Assembly: GCA_018398765.1 (NCBI GenBank)
Contig: JAHBMJ010004679.1
Location: 1-64,000, forward strand
Origin: Chromera velia
Taxonomy: Eukaryota > Sar > Chromeraceae
Direction: 5' to 3'
DNA length: 64,000 bases
Made by a program: the position numbers and the translations under genes. Below, in pieces: positions 13,051 through 25,962 of this stretch. Under the pieces are notes generated by a model. That model did not search any database, was not told the origin of the DNA, and worked only from the letters and a program-made list of their open reading frames with translations. The number at the start of each line of letters is the position of its first letter. The stretch's first letter is position 1.

Positions 13051-13556
13051 CGCGTGCGTGCATGCATGCCGGTGTGCGCGCGATCAAGGTTGGTCTTATT
13101 TTCTAGCGATGTCTCTCTCCATCTGCAACACAGTGTCTGTCGTTAAGTCGGTGTGCACGGGGAAAGATGATGCATGGACCTCTCTCTTTCATTTCATTTC
13201 GTCAAATCTGCAGGTTGGACAAGATCAGGGATATGGTTTTGTTTCGCTATGGGAGTACTGGGGTTCAATCTGCGGTCAATAGAGCAGTCGACACTCTGGG
13301 GCTCCTCGCAGTGTATCCGGTGAGGAATATTGCGCACTTCGGTGGGGACAGAAATGGGGAGGGCGCTTTCCCTGAGTGCGTTCTGGTGAGACCAGGAACC
13401 ACAGTGAGGGGTCTGGCGAAGATTCTTCACGAGGATATTGAAAAACACTTCTTGTACGCAGAAGGCGCAGATGGACGGAGGTTGGGGGAGGATGAGGTGT
13501 TAACTGAGGCGACCAACGTGATTCGATTTGTGACAGACAGAAAAGAGCTTGAATAA
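10881..13556 (+). CDS. YGR210C-like Obg/YchF-family GTPase, TGS domain
   Basis: Three exons: 10,881-10,946, 11,502-12,364 and 13,214-13,556, all GT-AG, giving 423 residues; yeast YGR210C is about 411. Exon 1 encodes the P-loop GKPSAGKS (residues 11-18). Exon 2 has the switch I region PFTTIDPNQG, the G3 motif DVAG (from residue 82), LGNKFLDDLRQAD, and the G4 motif NKAD (from residue 229). Exon 3 carries the C-terminal TGS domain (YPVRN, then VRPGTTVRGLA). The KPSAGKS P-loop and the cysteine-rich stretch after switch I (KCPCKKFNVKC) separate it from OLA1/YchF and DRG and match the YGR210C-type branch of archaea and eukaryotes. The family is thought to act near the ribosome; the exact role is not known. 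Intron 1 is packed with GTGA and GT repeats, and intron 2 holds an assembly gap. Confidence 0.92.
11061..11207 (+). repeat. (GTGA)n array in intron 1
   Basis: About 147 bp of GTGA units with GCGA and GAGA variants, inside the GTPase gene's first intron. A GT run precedes it (11,017-11,042). Each GTGAGT is also a consensus 5' splice donor, so the intron carries many decoy donors downstream of the true one. Confidence 0.9.
11341..11404 (+). repeat. (GT)n microsatellite in intron 1
   Basis: A GT run with a few GA interruptions, in the same intron as the GTGA array and about 100 bp before the exon 2 acceptor. Confidence 0.9.
12777..12878. other. Assembly gap (N run)
   Basis: About 100 unknown bases, bounded on both sides by runs of G, within intron 2 of the GTPase gene. 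The true gap size may differ. Neither neighbouring exon is affected. Confidence 0.98.
12950..13075 (+). repeat. GT/GC microsatellite in intron 2
   Basis: Several GT runs ending in a (GC)n and TGCATGC stretch, between the N run and exon 3 of the GTPase gene. Confidence 0.85.
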
Positions 13557-13604
13557 ATGACGGTAGTCAAAGGTTGGCTATCTATTTACAAATAAGAATG
13601 AATG

Positions 13605-13675
13605 CCTGAATGAATGAATGAATGAATGAATGAATGAATGGACGAATAAATAAATGAATGAATGAATCAATGAAT
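13605..13675 (+). repeat. (ATGA)n microsatellite
   Basis: About 17 ATGA units with a few substitutions, 50 bp after the GTPase stop codon. Confidence 0.9.
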
Positions 13676-14468
13676 GAGTTAGGACTGTTAGGTTAAAGGC
13701 TTGAAGCCGGTGAGCTAGTACTTAGGCTCTGGCCAACCCGGCATGTTCTGCGGCCTAGCCTAAGGCATGACCTCTAAACTTCAACCGCAGTATAAATCCA
13801 ATCCATCAAAACCTACATCAAAACCTTCTAAACCCTCGACATCAACCAGTTATGAGCTCTCCATGTCTTCCCACGACCTTGCCTTTTCCGTTGGGAGCGG
13901 CCGATCGTCACTCTAAGGCATGTCATACAGAAATTCATTCACTCAACCTAGGCCCTACACAGTATGGTTAGGAGTAACAAAAGTAAGATGGTTACTAGGC
14001 GGCCGCTAGGCTGCCTAGTTACCAATTTTGTGGTTATGGTAGTAGTGTTCCAATGGCAGTGGTAGTAGCTAAAAACAAGTAGATTTAGCCACATTCTCTA
14101 GCACATTCTGAGTCAAACTTAACCCACAAAACCAATTTTAGACTAGTAAAACTTAATGTTCATCATTTTATGACTAAACTCTAGTAGTATTAAACCAGAA
14201 TATCATTATGTATAGCATATATTATTTGAGTATGATAATTTGAGGGCTTTGAACTACTACTGAGTTAAGTGTTCAGGCTTTAAAATAAGCTTAGCAACTG
14301 TTTTTACCAGAGTTTTTCCTTAAAGTACCATGGTAGTGGTATACATGGGTACACGCCTTCAAGTCTGTTGGTTACCATCTCATGGTTAACAAACTAACGG
14401 TAACTCGCTACTGGCTTAAAAAGACTAGCAGTAACTTCTAACCGTACTATATGTACTAGGCCCAAGGC

Positions 14469-14702
14469 TAGGCGTATCACAGCAAAAAAAAAAAAGTAAA
14501 CCAGAATTGGCTTAAATTATTTTTTTCTTTTTTTTTTGTGCAACACCTAAGCAACACTTGTGTAACACCAAAACAACACTTATGCAACACTTGAACAATT
14601 TTACTTGAACAACAGTTGTTTATCACCTAATATCATCGGGGAAAAAAAAAAAATTAAGTGAGGAGAGGCTTAAATTATTTTTTTTTCTCTGCGATAGGCC
14701 TA
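14469..14702. mobile_element. Possible MITE with poly-A-flanked ends
   Basis: The left end GGCGTATCACAGC followed by A12 pairs with the right end, which reads inwards as GGCCTATCGCAGAG followed by A9. Length is about 230 bp. Inside, GGCTTAAATTATTTTTTT occurs twice and CAACACTT-like units occur several times. No secure target duplication. It resembles in size and layout the element at 38,149, but the end sequences differ. Confidence 0.4.
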
Positions 14703-17700
14703 GGCCCAGGCCCCAAGGATACTCAAATTAACAATTTAAATCAAAGCATAAATGTCGAACAAACTTATAGGGAACAAACAGATATTATATATTTTTAAAA
14801 ACTCAACTATAAAGATACCTAAGAACTAGCAAAAGAATCACCTAAAAAAAAAGTTAGAGACTTGTAGAAAAGGCGTAGACTCATGCAAAATTTAGTGCAA
14901 AATTAATTAATTGAATTTATCTAAGCTAACCTAAGCTTCAACTTAAACTTATCATAACAAAAATAAATGAATAAATATGAATGCGTTTTTTTTTTTTGCA
15001 TATATAATACAACCTGAGTCAGGGTTACTTGACTGATTGTAGTGATGTAAGATCCATTGTAAGATAGACCAACTCAGTTAAAAATAATAAAGATTTAAAA
15101 AAAGGTTCAAAGTTATGATACAGTGAAGCGATATGCATGAAAGGAGTTAGGAAAGGAGGCCGAAAGAGGCGATCGAAGTCCAACTAATTTTGAATTAAAC
15201 TAAATTATTCTTTCATATTTCTCTATGTAGTCCTCTATATTCTAGTCTATATTCTGATTTATATTCTTATTTAAACTGTTCTAAATTAATTCCTTTGAGC
15301 TCCTTAATATATTTTCTTTTAGTTTCTTTTAAATTCATGCAAAATCCTTTAGTAGTACCTAGAGTAGTACATTCGTTTTCTAAAGTCTTTTCTATAGTCT
15401 GTTTAATTCCCACATGACATAAGTCTTTGCTATTATATTAGCTTCATACCAGGCCTTACATTCACCTAAGAATCAACCGCATCATATGTACTTGCATTAA
15501 TTTGCATGCTAGTTTGCATGATATGGATGGCTGCTCCATGAATTTATTTATTGCCATTTTCCACATTTGAGTCCCTGCGCTCGATTAGCCACGTTCGGTG
15601 TTTACACGTACACGCGGCACACACAGCACGGCGATCGAGACTCAAAGTCATATGCATGATGCATCATTGCCGTTCATGCACTCCGAGAGGCACGATCGAT
15701 TGATCTGCTCTTTCTCAGAGTTGACCATGCGAGCACAAAAGCAGTGAGTGTACTCAGCAAGCATGCAACCAGGCGAAGATGTCTGTCAGTGAGCTGGTCT
15801 GCATGCGTCTGATGATGAACGAACATACCCATGCATCATTTCTTCCTTCCTTCCTTCCTTCCTTTGCACTGAATCAGGGCAGATCGAGTTGACCAGAAGG
15901 GCCCGAGACAGCTGGGGAAGGAGAAGCGGCGGGAGAAATTTTCAGGAAGATGGTTATACGCATGCATGCAAACTCAGTACAGGGAGAAAAAGAGACACAT
16001 ACAATTGAATCATTTTTGACACACATGCATGGAACGAAAGAGAAGAGATGGTTCAGGGCAGAGGGAAAGAAAGTAAGGAAGAGAAGGGAAAAGACAGCAA
16101 GCAACACTCTGCGAAGTTGTCTGACGTGATTCAGACAAATCCCATTGTTTTTCAGGCATGTCTAGTCGGGAAACCTCACACCAAATGCAAGCAGACACAA
16201 AAACAAACATGCAGAAACAGATAGAGCCGCAACGAAAATACTGTCAGTCTCTCTTGTCTGAATCAATCAATCCCTTCCCTTCGACTCAAACAAACCACCA
16301 CCTGCGTGTCTGACTTCCATCGAGATGCTCGCCAGAGTCGGGTTACTTAAACTGCCGACGGCTGGCAAAGAAAGATCAGGAAAAAAGAAAAGGGCATTCA
16401 GAACAATGATGCCAGACTCAAGACTCTCCTTCCTTCCTTCTCTTTGCAGATGTACACAGACAGGCAAGTCATGATGTCACGAAAGCAGTGGCTCGCCCTG
16501 ATCACCCCAAACACGAACCGGTCTTTCTTTCGATCGCTTTTTAGACACAAAGACAGGAGGCAAAAAAGAATGAAAGGAGAGAAGGGAGGGTAGCTTATGT
16601 CGAAGCCTCTCTCTTCTTCCCCTCTGACAGCATTACCGCAGGGAAAAAAGAAGGCAGCAACCTTCTGCTGGGAAACGTGCGAGCAAGGCTGCTTTTTGGG
16701 CTCTTTTCTGAGGTCATTCGTTTTCCTCCCACGCTCCACCAATCAACTTTCTTCTCTTTCAACTGAAGTGAAGGCAGAACAGAGAGGGCACACAGGGAGC
16801 GAAAGCAAAAAAAGAAATACAGAGCAACGAAGAAGGAAAAAGATTTCTTTAGTACAAATCCACCCCCCCTTTCTCACCCACTTGCACCCACCCTCCCACC
16901 GATCGAAAGGCTCGACCAAACAAGGAAGGAAAACACACCTTGTTGGTCTTTCAAAAAGTTCTCGACGGCTGGCGCAGTCACACAAACCTTTTTTTTGCTC
17001 CCAAGAAACAAGGAAGAAAAACCAACCTTCTCTCCGCATACCAGCCAGCGGGTGGCTGCTCAAGAGACGTGTCTAAAATCAGGGGGCAGACCCACCCGTC
17101 ACTTTGAAACTGGTGCCGGCTGCACGCATCTGGCAGTGCAAGGCCGACGGGCGCTCTTAAATAACTTTTCGAAAATTTGATCTTAAATAAATACGCCGGG
17201 ATATAGACAGACAGACATGCAACGACGGAACACACGAAAGAAAGAACGAAACCTAACGTGGATACAACCCAAACAATGCAGCAGGACGTACACACGAAAA
17301 ACTCTCTGTGGTGGTGGCTATCTTCTTTTCGCACCCACCTCTCCCAATCTCTTTCTTTGTAAATCTCCTCTGTCTTTCTTTTCATTCCAACCCGCCCATT
17401 CCCTCTCTCTCTCTAAAGAATTCGGCAGGCAGGCAGGCAGGCAGGAGAAAACCGAATGAAACGGACGAAGCACACACCTACACCAGCAGCCCTTTCGGCT
17501 GAGCGACCCATCGCACGAGTCAGTGAGTGCAAAACCACTTCTTTTTTTGCCGGCCCTTTCCATCAAATAAATCCCCCAATGACACCCCCACACACATCGA
17601 AAGAAAGAAAGAAAGAAAAGAAAGGAACAACCCAACCAGGCCCTCGTGGACGCACCAACAACACGAACGAAATGGGGATGGATCGTCAGCGCTGTCTGTC

Positions 17701-17817
17701 AGACAACGCAGCTGATAGAAAATCCAATCACATGTAGGGCTCTACAGAGAGAGAAGGAAAAAGACACAAGCAAATCTGGTCAGACAAAGCAGACAACTGT
17801 ATTTTCACACACCTAGT

Positions 17818-17822
17818 GCGCA

Positions 17823-17874
<52 letters not shown>
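17818..17874. repeat. GCAC/CA microsatellite
   Basis: GCAC units followed by a long CA run, in gene-poor DNA. Confidence 0.9.
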
Positions 17875-17875
<1 letters not shown>

Positions 17876-20800
17876 CACAGTCACAGGTCGACCCTATGGG
17901 ACGAACAGCTACAATCTTAAATAAAACACCACACAATGCATGGAGCCAACCGATTCACGCCACAAGAAGACACAAGGGCGAAAAGAAAGAAAGAAAAGAA
18001 AGCAATACACAGTCTTCCAGAAAAGGACAAAGAGAAGTTGGAGACAACGCTACGCAACGCAGTGCCTTCCTTTCAAAAAACCCACAACACCCTCCCGTAC
18101 ACTGATGAGAAGCTGCATGGTAGCTGTGCTTTTTCGTTTTGTGTCCTCGAGCAGAGGATGCATGGTCGTTGGAAAATAATACAGAGGCAACTGCGATTTT
18201 CCTTCCTGTCTCCTTCTGCAGAAACTTCCTCTTCACCTTGACCGTTCCTTTCTCTGCGCACCCGAAATGGGAAATTTCACCGTCTCTCCCCTCCTGATCT
18301 CCTCAACTCGTTTCTTTCCTGCGTTTCAAAGTGCAGAAAGAAGGAAAAAAAAAAAGAGTGGAAAGACGCCCAACGACCACCAGAGTACAATTTCACCCCT
18401 TCCTCTTTCTCAACCGCATACTGTCCTCTAGCATCCACTAGTTTTTTTGTACACTGCTCCTTACCTTTCTCCAAAAAGCCAAGAGGGCAAGTCGGACATG
18501 AAAAGATTGTGTCAGCGACTGCAGCCCCCCCCACCCTCGCCCGAACTCCTGGGCAGCCATCCGGATGGGGTGCTTCGATCGATCAAGAAAGAACAAAAAA
18601 CAGGAAAGGAAGGAAGAAGGAAGCAAGGAAAGATGAGAGAGAGAAGCACATGCACACACACACACACACACGCAGAACAGAGGAGACAAGAAAGGAGCGA
18701 AACGAACACAACACTGAATCATGAAAGGCAACGTACGTGAGACATGAAAATGACCACAAAGACTGACGACTCAAACCTTTTTACCTGCCTGGCTGGGCAT
18801 CATCCTACTTTCGAAAGGATGACCAAACACTTTCCACCCCTCTATCCTTCCCCCTTGAAAACCGTTTCACACGAAGAAAAGAGGAAAAGAAAAAAGCAAC
18901 GACGTAATTCTCCCCCCGCTCCATTCATTCCACGTCCCCAATTCTCTATCCTCCACTGTGAGTCACTACCTGGCCGTCAGGTGACCACCGCTCTCCCTCT
19001 CTCTTTCTCTTCTGTTCTTTGTTGACCTTTCCCTCTAGCTACGGACGCATCGTGTCCTTTGATTTATTTCTTGGTCTGAGAGCTGTGAGTAGAAAAGAGA
19101 GACAGGACAGATCACTCGACGGTCAAGACCAGCAAAACAGAACAAAGCGGTCTGTATGCTTGTCTTTCTGTCTGATTTAGTTACTTGTCTGTTCATTCAC
19201 TTGTTCTTTCCTTTCCTTCGTGCTCATCGGAGCCTTATTTAGTAAACCTGCCGCACGCAAATTCAATCACGGACAAGAGCGCCGCATTTGAATTGATTGA
19301 AAACGAGTGAGTGAGAGGGTATTTGCATTGATCGATTGATTGAAAAAGGGGGTGGGTAAGGACGTCGGCTTTTAGAGGTCATCATGAGGAAGCAGCGGGG
19401 CCAGAGGGCAGGTCAGCATTGTGTCCTCTCCTGTCCTGTCCGTTTCGAAGAGAAAAATAGGAAGTGATGTAAGGCTTGTAGATCGGATTCGTGTTTGCTT
19501 GTCTCTGCTCTCCTTTCTTTTCCTGCTTTGCTCTCTTCTCTAAGACTTGCTTTTTACAGGGGTGTCCTTCCTACAGTCAATACTATTCAGTAACGCTGTT
19601 GAAGGCTTTCCAGGTACGGTGTTGTTTTAACCGAAGCACAACAAGAGAGAGACACACACACACAGAAGAGAATGCATCGAAGCGAAGGATTACCTCCTCA
19701 GACAGAAGGCAGGGCAGACAGACAGGCGGGAAGACAGAACGGAGAGGTGGGCATTGAGGGAGAACAGACAGACGATGTATAGAAAGAGGAAAAGACACAG
19801 CAGAATCAGTTTCAGAAAGCAGCCAGCTGTGGCAGCGAGGGGGGGAAGAAAAGGGGTCCTTTGAGGCAAGAAAGAGAGAGACAGAAGAGAAATCCGTCTC
19901 CCTCCAAACACGCAAGCCAAGAAGAAGATCCGCCTTCTTCTCCTTGCTCATCAATAAATCCAGCCCACCAACCCCGAATCCCCCCCCGTGCGATATGTGT
20001 TTCTCCCCCCTTTCCCGTTTCTTTGCAAGTCAAGAGCCAGCTTCTTTGCTCGACTTGCAGAACTAGTTAACTCACAAGCAGTAAGGAAGAAAGGAAAGTT
20101 GTCAGAGAACAGACAGAAGGAAGAAGGGCGCATTTCAAAACAGGCGACAAGAAATGGAAGAAAAAGATGAAAAAAGATCAGAGATAATAAGACAGGTGCC
20201 AAACAACCAAAACGCATTCATAACAAGGAGACAAAGATGAGAATAAGAAGTAGAAGAAGAACAAGAAGAAGAGAAAGAAGAAGAAAGACCAACAAAAGAC
20301 CACCACCCCCCTTGGCCTCATGGTCCACTAGTAAGCACGATTGAGAAGAGAGAGAGAGAGGATTCTCATTCTCCGTCTCTCTCTCTTTCCTTCTCTCGTT
20401 TCTTCGTTTCTGTACTCTTTTCGCTCCTTTCCAACCAACAATCCCTCCGTCCATCACAATATTATTACTGTCTCTATTTATTATGCGGTCAGTGTGATTG
20501 ATCATCTTCTTCTCCATGGATCTGTGTCTCTCTCTCTTTGTTTCTTCGTCCCTTGCACTCATCAAATCTGTTCCTGGCACGAGAATGTCCTCTCCCCGTC
20601 TTGCTGTCCTTCCTGTCCGTCTGTCCCGCTGTGTGTGTGGCATGCTGATGGATGCATGAGCGAACTTCTTTCTTTTTTTTTTTGCATTCAATCACTCATT
20701 CATTCACTCACACTCACGAACAGCAGACGAGCCGCACTACCTCACCTACTCTCCCCCGTCGCCCTCAGCGAGAGACGACCAACGGAGACAGCGTGTGAGT

Positions 20801-23800
20801 GATGGGTGGAGGGAGGGAGGGGGGAGAGTAGATGCAGAGAGTTCAAATTGAAGCTTCGACGTCTATAAGAAAGGTGTGGGCCGTTCGACACTCCACTCGT
20901 GGAGGGAGACAAGGTAGGAGAGAAAGTAGAGTGAAGAAGAACGAGAAGCAGGCAAGTTGTCTGTCTGTTTACATTTACACGATCTTCCTGCGTCGTTATC
21001 CATTCATTCTGGTGAGCCTGGGGCGGGCCTCTGTCAAACGTTTTTTTTTCTTCTTCGATCTTCAAGCATTGAGAGAAAGGTGGCGGTGTCAGACAATGAG
21101 TCGGTTCGCGTCGAGGCCATCAAAATTGAATCAGCGAACAGCCACTTCGTTTATTCTGTTACGTGGTCAGTCAGGGGCTCTCTTTTTGTTGTTTTTCAAT
21201 AACGATCCCTCTGCAATGCGACCGAACGCCAACGGGAGGAAGACCAACGAGAGTGTCGATGGAGAAAAAGGAAACAGACGGAAGCAGAGATTGCAAGCGG
21301 TGGATGAACGACCTTCAGTCCTCGTTTTTTGAATTCCTTCCTTAATTTCAGCAAGCAAATAAAGGCGCCTGCTTGATCCACTACATAGCATCGATCCATC
21401 TCACCACAAGACAAAGACTCAAGCTCCCGCCTTTCCCCTCACCGATACTTCTCTTTCCCTCTCTTCTCTTTGAGCACTGCATCAACAGAGAAGCGCAAGG
21501 AAAAAGCTGCTGAGAAGAACAGAAAAATACTTCATCTCGTCGTTTTCTTCTTCTCTTCTTCACGAAAATTGTCTTCTTTGCATTCCCGTCTCCTAGTTTT
21601 TTTCATGCACGCATCTGATTTCTCTTTTTTCTCCGTGTCTCGCAAAGAAGTGTCACTTTCCCTGTTCTCTCTCTCACCTTTTCACTTTCTCACTCCCCTT
21701 TCCTTCTTTTCCGGCTTCGACGTCTCTGTAAGGCTGCTTGTTTCTTTTTGAGGAAGTCACTGCAGTCGTGCGACCACCAACGGGCGAATGAATGAAGATG
21801 CATCAATCGGGACTTTCCTTTCGGCAAGAAGTCAGGTTAGAGAGAGAGGGAGAACGAAGAGGCTGGACAGCACCAAGGGAGAAGAAGAAAAATTGATTCT
21901 GCAGTGCAGGACTGCTTTTGCACTTCGTTGCCGCATGTTCATGCAGATAGACAGTGAGTGTGTCGACTGAAAAGAGAGAAGAGAGAGAAGAGAGAAGATG
22001 CATGATCGAAAATCCGACAGACAAATGCCAGTAGCCAAATGCGAAGTCAGTCCATCAGTCAAGCTATTCCGCCTATTTAAACACCTTCAACGGACTTGCT
22101 GATATGACACACACACGCAGGCAGGCACGCAGGCAAACGTGCACCCGGAAAGACACGCAGAAGGAAGGAAGGCAAAACGAGGGAGGGAACCGGGGGTCAA
22201 GGAAAGAGAAGAGCATCGCCCCCTTTGAAAAGAACTGTCTTTCCCGCTCAGTCGGCATCAACTGGCAGAAATGACTGTTCACTTTTCCTTCTTTCTTTGT
22301 TCATGCCTCCGCTTGGTTCTCGTCCTTTACCCCCTAGGTCATCCAGTCTCTCTCTCTCTCTCTCTCTCCTTCACTCTACTACCCGTCTTCCAGCATTTCT
22401 TTCCGTTCAAATCCCTTACTTAGTTTTCAACTTGTAGGAGTCGTCGTTTGATTTCTTTCTCCCGCTGGAAACAGGCTTGAACACTCTCCCTCTCACACAC
22501 ACTCTCTCTCTGCGTGCGTGCATGTCAGATTTTGCGTTGCTTTTCGCCAAAAAAGAATCTCCTCTGTCCTTCCGTCGTCCTCGCCAAAAAAGAAAACGCT
22601 TTGTGAAGAAGCCCTCAGGGAAAAACCAACCAAAAAAGATGAGATGAATGTTCCCGATCCTGTTCACGCATGGATGAATGAATGAACTGACACAGTCACG
22701 CATCCATCTACAGAAAGATAATAGATCATACAGACAGACAGATCAGATGACGGGATGAATGTGATGGATTTTTCTGGATGGCTCTTCTCTTCCTCCCTCT
22801 CACCACTCTTATTGCATCCTTCGAACGTGTCATGCGACCAAATTTCTTCTGCGTTTCTCACTCCTTCTTTGTTTTCTTATCCTCTCTGTTGCTCTGACGC
22901 TCCTCCATCCAAACCGATGCCTCAAAACAGGCAGACCCCCCCAGAGGAGAAGGAAAGAGGGAGGAGAATACAGCGAGAAAAAGTGAAACGTTGAGTGGAT
23001 GGATGCGTTGACGGGAAAGGTGGAGAGAGAGTCGAGAAAGAAAAGGGCTCCTCTGTCATCTTTTCGAAAGTTTCTTTGCCTCTGCCTGTTTTCTTGAAAC
23101 AAAAGGAAGCGAAAGGAAAAATGAGGAGGAGAGAGAGAGTGAGAGACGTAAAAAAGACAACGAAGGGAGAAGAGACAGGGTAGGGCAAAATCAAACAGTT
23201 TGCCATGAAGGTTCAAACAGATGGAGCACAGAAAGAGGGAGAAACAGACAGACGAACATGAAAGAAGAACAAAAGAAGGAGTGCACAGCGAGCGCTACTT
23301 CTTCTTCTTCCTCTCTCCCCCCCCTTGTTCCTTATTCCTTGGGAGAAAAGAAATAAAAAAAGATTCACAGGACCGACCTGTTTTTGTTAAATTGATTGAA
23401 AGGATAATCACTTTTTTCCCTTTCTTCTTTTCATCCATCCTGACTGACCGTCATCCTTTCCGAATATTTCAGTCAAAAAGGGAAAGTACACAGCAGGCAG
23501 TTGTCAGACGTCTGATTCTTTCTTCTTTTCTTTTCTTCTCTCAGTCAAGGCGAGGTCTTCTTCATTCATGCCTCTGCATGCTTCCCCTTTCCTTCTTCTG
23601 AGCGTTTGTTTACCTTTCGTGCATCGCTGCTCTCAATAGGTGGGTGGGGGGTGCAGCAGAGAAAGTGACGAGAGAGAAAGGGAAGAAAGGAAAAGAGAGA
23701 ACCCACCCACATTGGATAGTTCCTCATTCATCGTCTATTGTCCGACCGCAGAGAGGGGATCCTCTCTCTGCTCATCCATCCACGCCTCAATGAATGAAGA

Positions 23801-25962
23801 AAGAAGGCGTACACCCCGACCGACCGACCAACCCAAAAGCAGAACAAGGAAGAAAGGTGTCTGGTCTGTCTCACGAGCTCGAGTGCCCTGATTTCACGGG
23901 GCACTCGCAGACGGACGGACAATTCTTTCTTTCTGCATGCATACGCAGGCAGGGCACCACTATTGGGCGCCTTACACCTTCCTCCACTCAGTCTGTCTGC
24001 AGCCTTTTCTTTTGCTTTCCTTCTGCCGTGCGACGATTTGAAACCTTTCCTCAATCAACCGGTCAGTCGGAAGCAAGAAAGACAGTTGCTTTCCTCTCTG
24101 TGTCACCTTTTCTTTACAGATTGATCCTCTGTTTTCTGTTCCTTATTTCAAACAAAGTCCATTAAACAGGAACAGAGAGAGAGAGAGAGAGAAAGGAACA
24201 AGAAAGGACGGTTGGAGCGCAGCAATTTGAAAATGGGTTTGCTTGACACCACCGCAAGACTGAAAAAAGACAGAGCTTCAAAGGGAAGGAGGCACACAGA
24301 AGAAGAAAGGCACGGAGGGAGGGAGGAAGAGAACACGCCTCCTTCAATCAATAATCGTGCATGATGTCTCGAGAAATTTGTTCTGTGGTTGCTTCTCTTT
24401 CTTCTTGCCATTTGATTTGCACGAGGAGGAAAAGCGCAATGTAAAAGCAGGCAGAGGGGTTGGAAGGGAGAGAGAGGATCTTGAGAAAAAGGAAGAGAAA
24501 GTTCGACAGAGACAAGAGAGGAAGATAGAGATTTTGTCTGGAACAACAGACGGACAAGGAGGAAGAGAGAGACTACGATCAAACCAAAAGATTGAGGGGG
24601 AAAATTTAACGAAGTTGCTTCGCTTGGTTTTCACGCACAAACATGATGACACTCTCTCCCCCCTATCTTTTTCTGCCTCTTTGTCTAAGAAAGTATTCAA
24701 TTGTCGCTGTCTCTTTCGACGGACTTGGTCGCCCTTTGCATCATTGCATTGAAAACTGCTCAAACAAGCAATCCAGCAAGCAAAATTCTGCTCTTCTGGT
24801 CTCTCTCTGTCTCTGCCAATCAACAGGTAGTTCCCAATTCAGGGGAATAAATTGCGAGTCAGACAGGCTAATCGTACGCGGACGTACACAGCCGTGCTTT
24901 CCTTTCAGGCAGTCAGTGCATGGTTACATTGCGACAGAGACAGAAAGATATGACAGAGAGAGGTAATAGCGCTGCATTCACTCATGAATAGGACTGCTTG
25001 TCAAAAAGGACACGGCACCATTGCATTGCATACAAGTGCACGCGCAACAAACACCTGTCGCATCCTATGGGTTGATCATGTCGGTCTTCCTTTTTTCTTT
25101 CCTTGTTTTTTTTGCAGTTCATGAATGTATTCGTCGACAGACAGATAGGCTGAGTGAGGGAGTTAAGGGAGTTCGGAAAGAAGGGGGGAAGGAGAAGAAA
25201 TGCCGCCGTGCGTACTACGTCAGACAGCCAGGCAGTGGAACAATACAGCTAGCGAGTGGTTTGTCTTTCAAGATTCACGGTTGTCTTTTCTGTTTTTCAT
25301 CTCCAGGTTTCTTTTTCTTTTTCGTACTGATCGGAGCAGAGGCAGCCCGGCAGCGCGAGGAGCGGAAAAAAACCGCCTTCACCATACGCACAACCAACGA
25401 TCCCTTCCTTTGTTCCTTTCTTTGACCTTTGTTTCCACTTTTTTTTCCCAACCACAACGCCGTACAGCCATCCTTGTTCTTTCCTCTCTGCCTCTTCCTT
25501 TCTTTCTTCACGTCTGCGCGAGACATTTGTGGAATGCTAAAAGAGTCGAGTCCCGTCATCAGTCTCTCTACCGTCTCGGTGCTGGACGCCGAGCCGCTTT
25601 CTTTCTTTCACTCCCCTTTTTCCCTCTGAAGTCCTTTTACTTTAAAATCCAATCGGGGAGGAAGTGAAGGGCTCGAAGCGTGCCTAGGCACCAGCTGCCG
25701 GGCAGACTAGGAAAAGAGGGACTCGAAAGAGGAAGAGGCACCTGACCCTGCTCGGACACGGACTGAAAAGGTCAGAGAACGAAAAAGAACAGACACAAAA
25801 AACGTCTTTCCTTCTTTCCCCCCCATTTTGAGTCCAAAAGCACACACCTGTCCCTTCCCATCTTTCACTGTCCCTTTTTCTCACTCACTCTCCTCTCTCT
25901 CTCTCTCCATGCAGCAAGCATTGCGCAGGTACTCCTTTTCTTCCTCCTTCCCTCCCTCAAAT

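Larger units (their letters stand above)
13557..25962. other. 12-kb gene-poor region
   Basis: Two parts are visible. From 13,560 to 15,560 the DNA is AT-rich, with poly-A/T tracts and one MITE-like structure at 14,469. From about 15,600 to 25,960 it is a GA-rich/CT-rich mosaic with GGAA, AGAC, CTCT and CA runs. Frames up to about 170 codons occur there but are low-complexity Ser/Leu/Phe or Arg/Lys/Glu shadows. I found no exon I can assign to a family. The last 600 bases may include the 3' untranslated region of the kinase gene. Confidence 0.6.
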
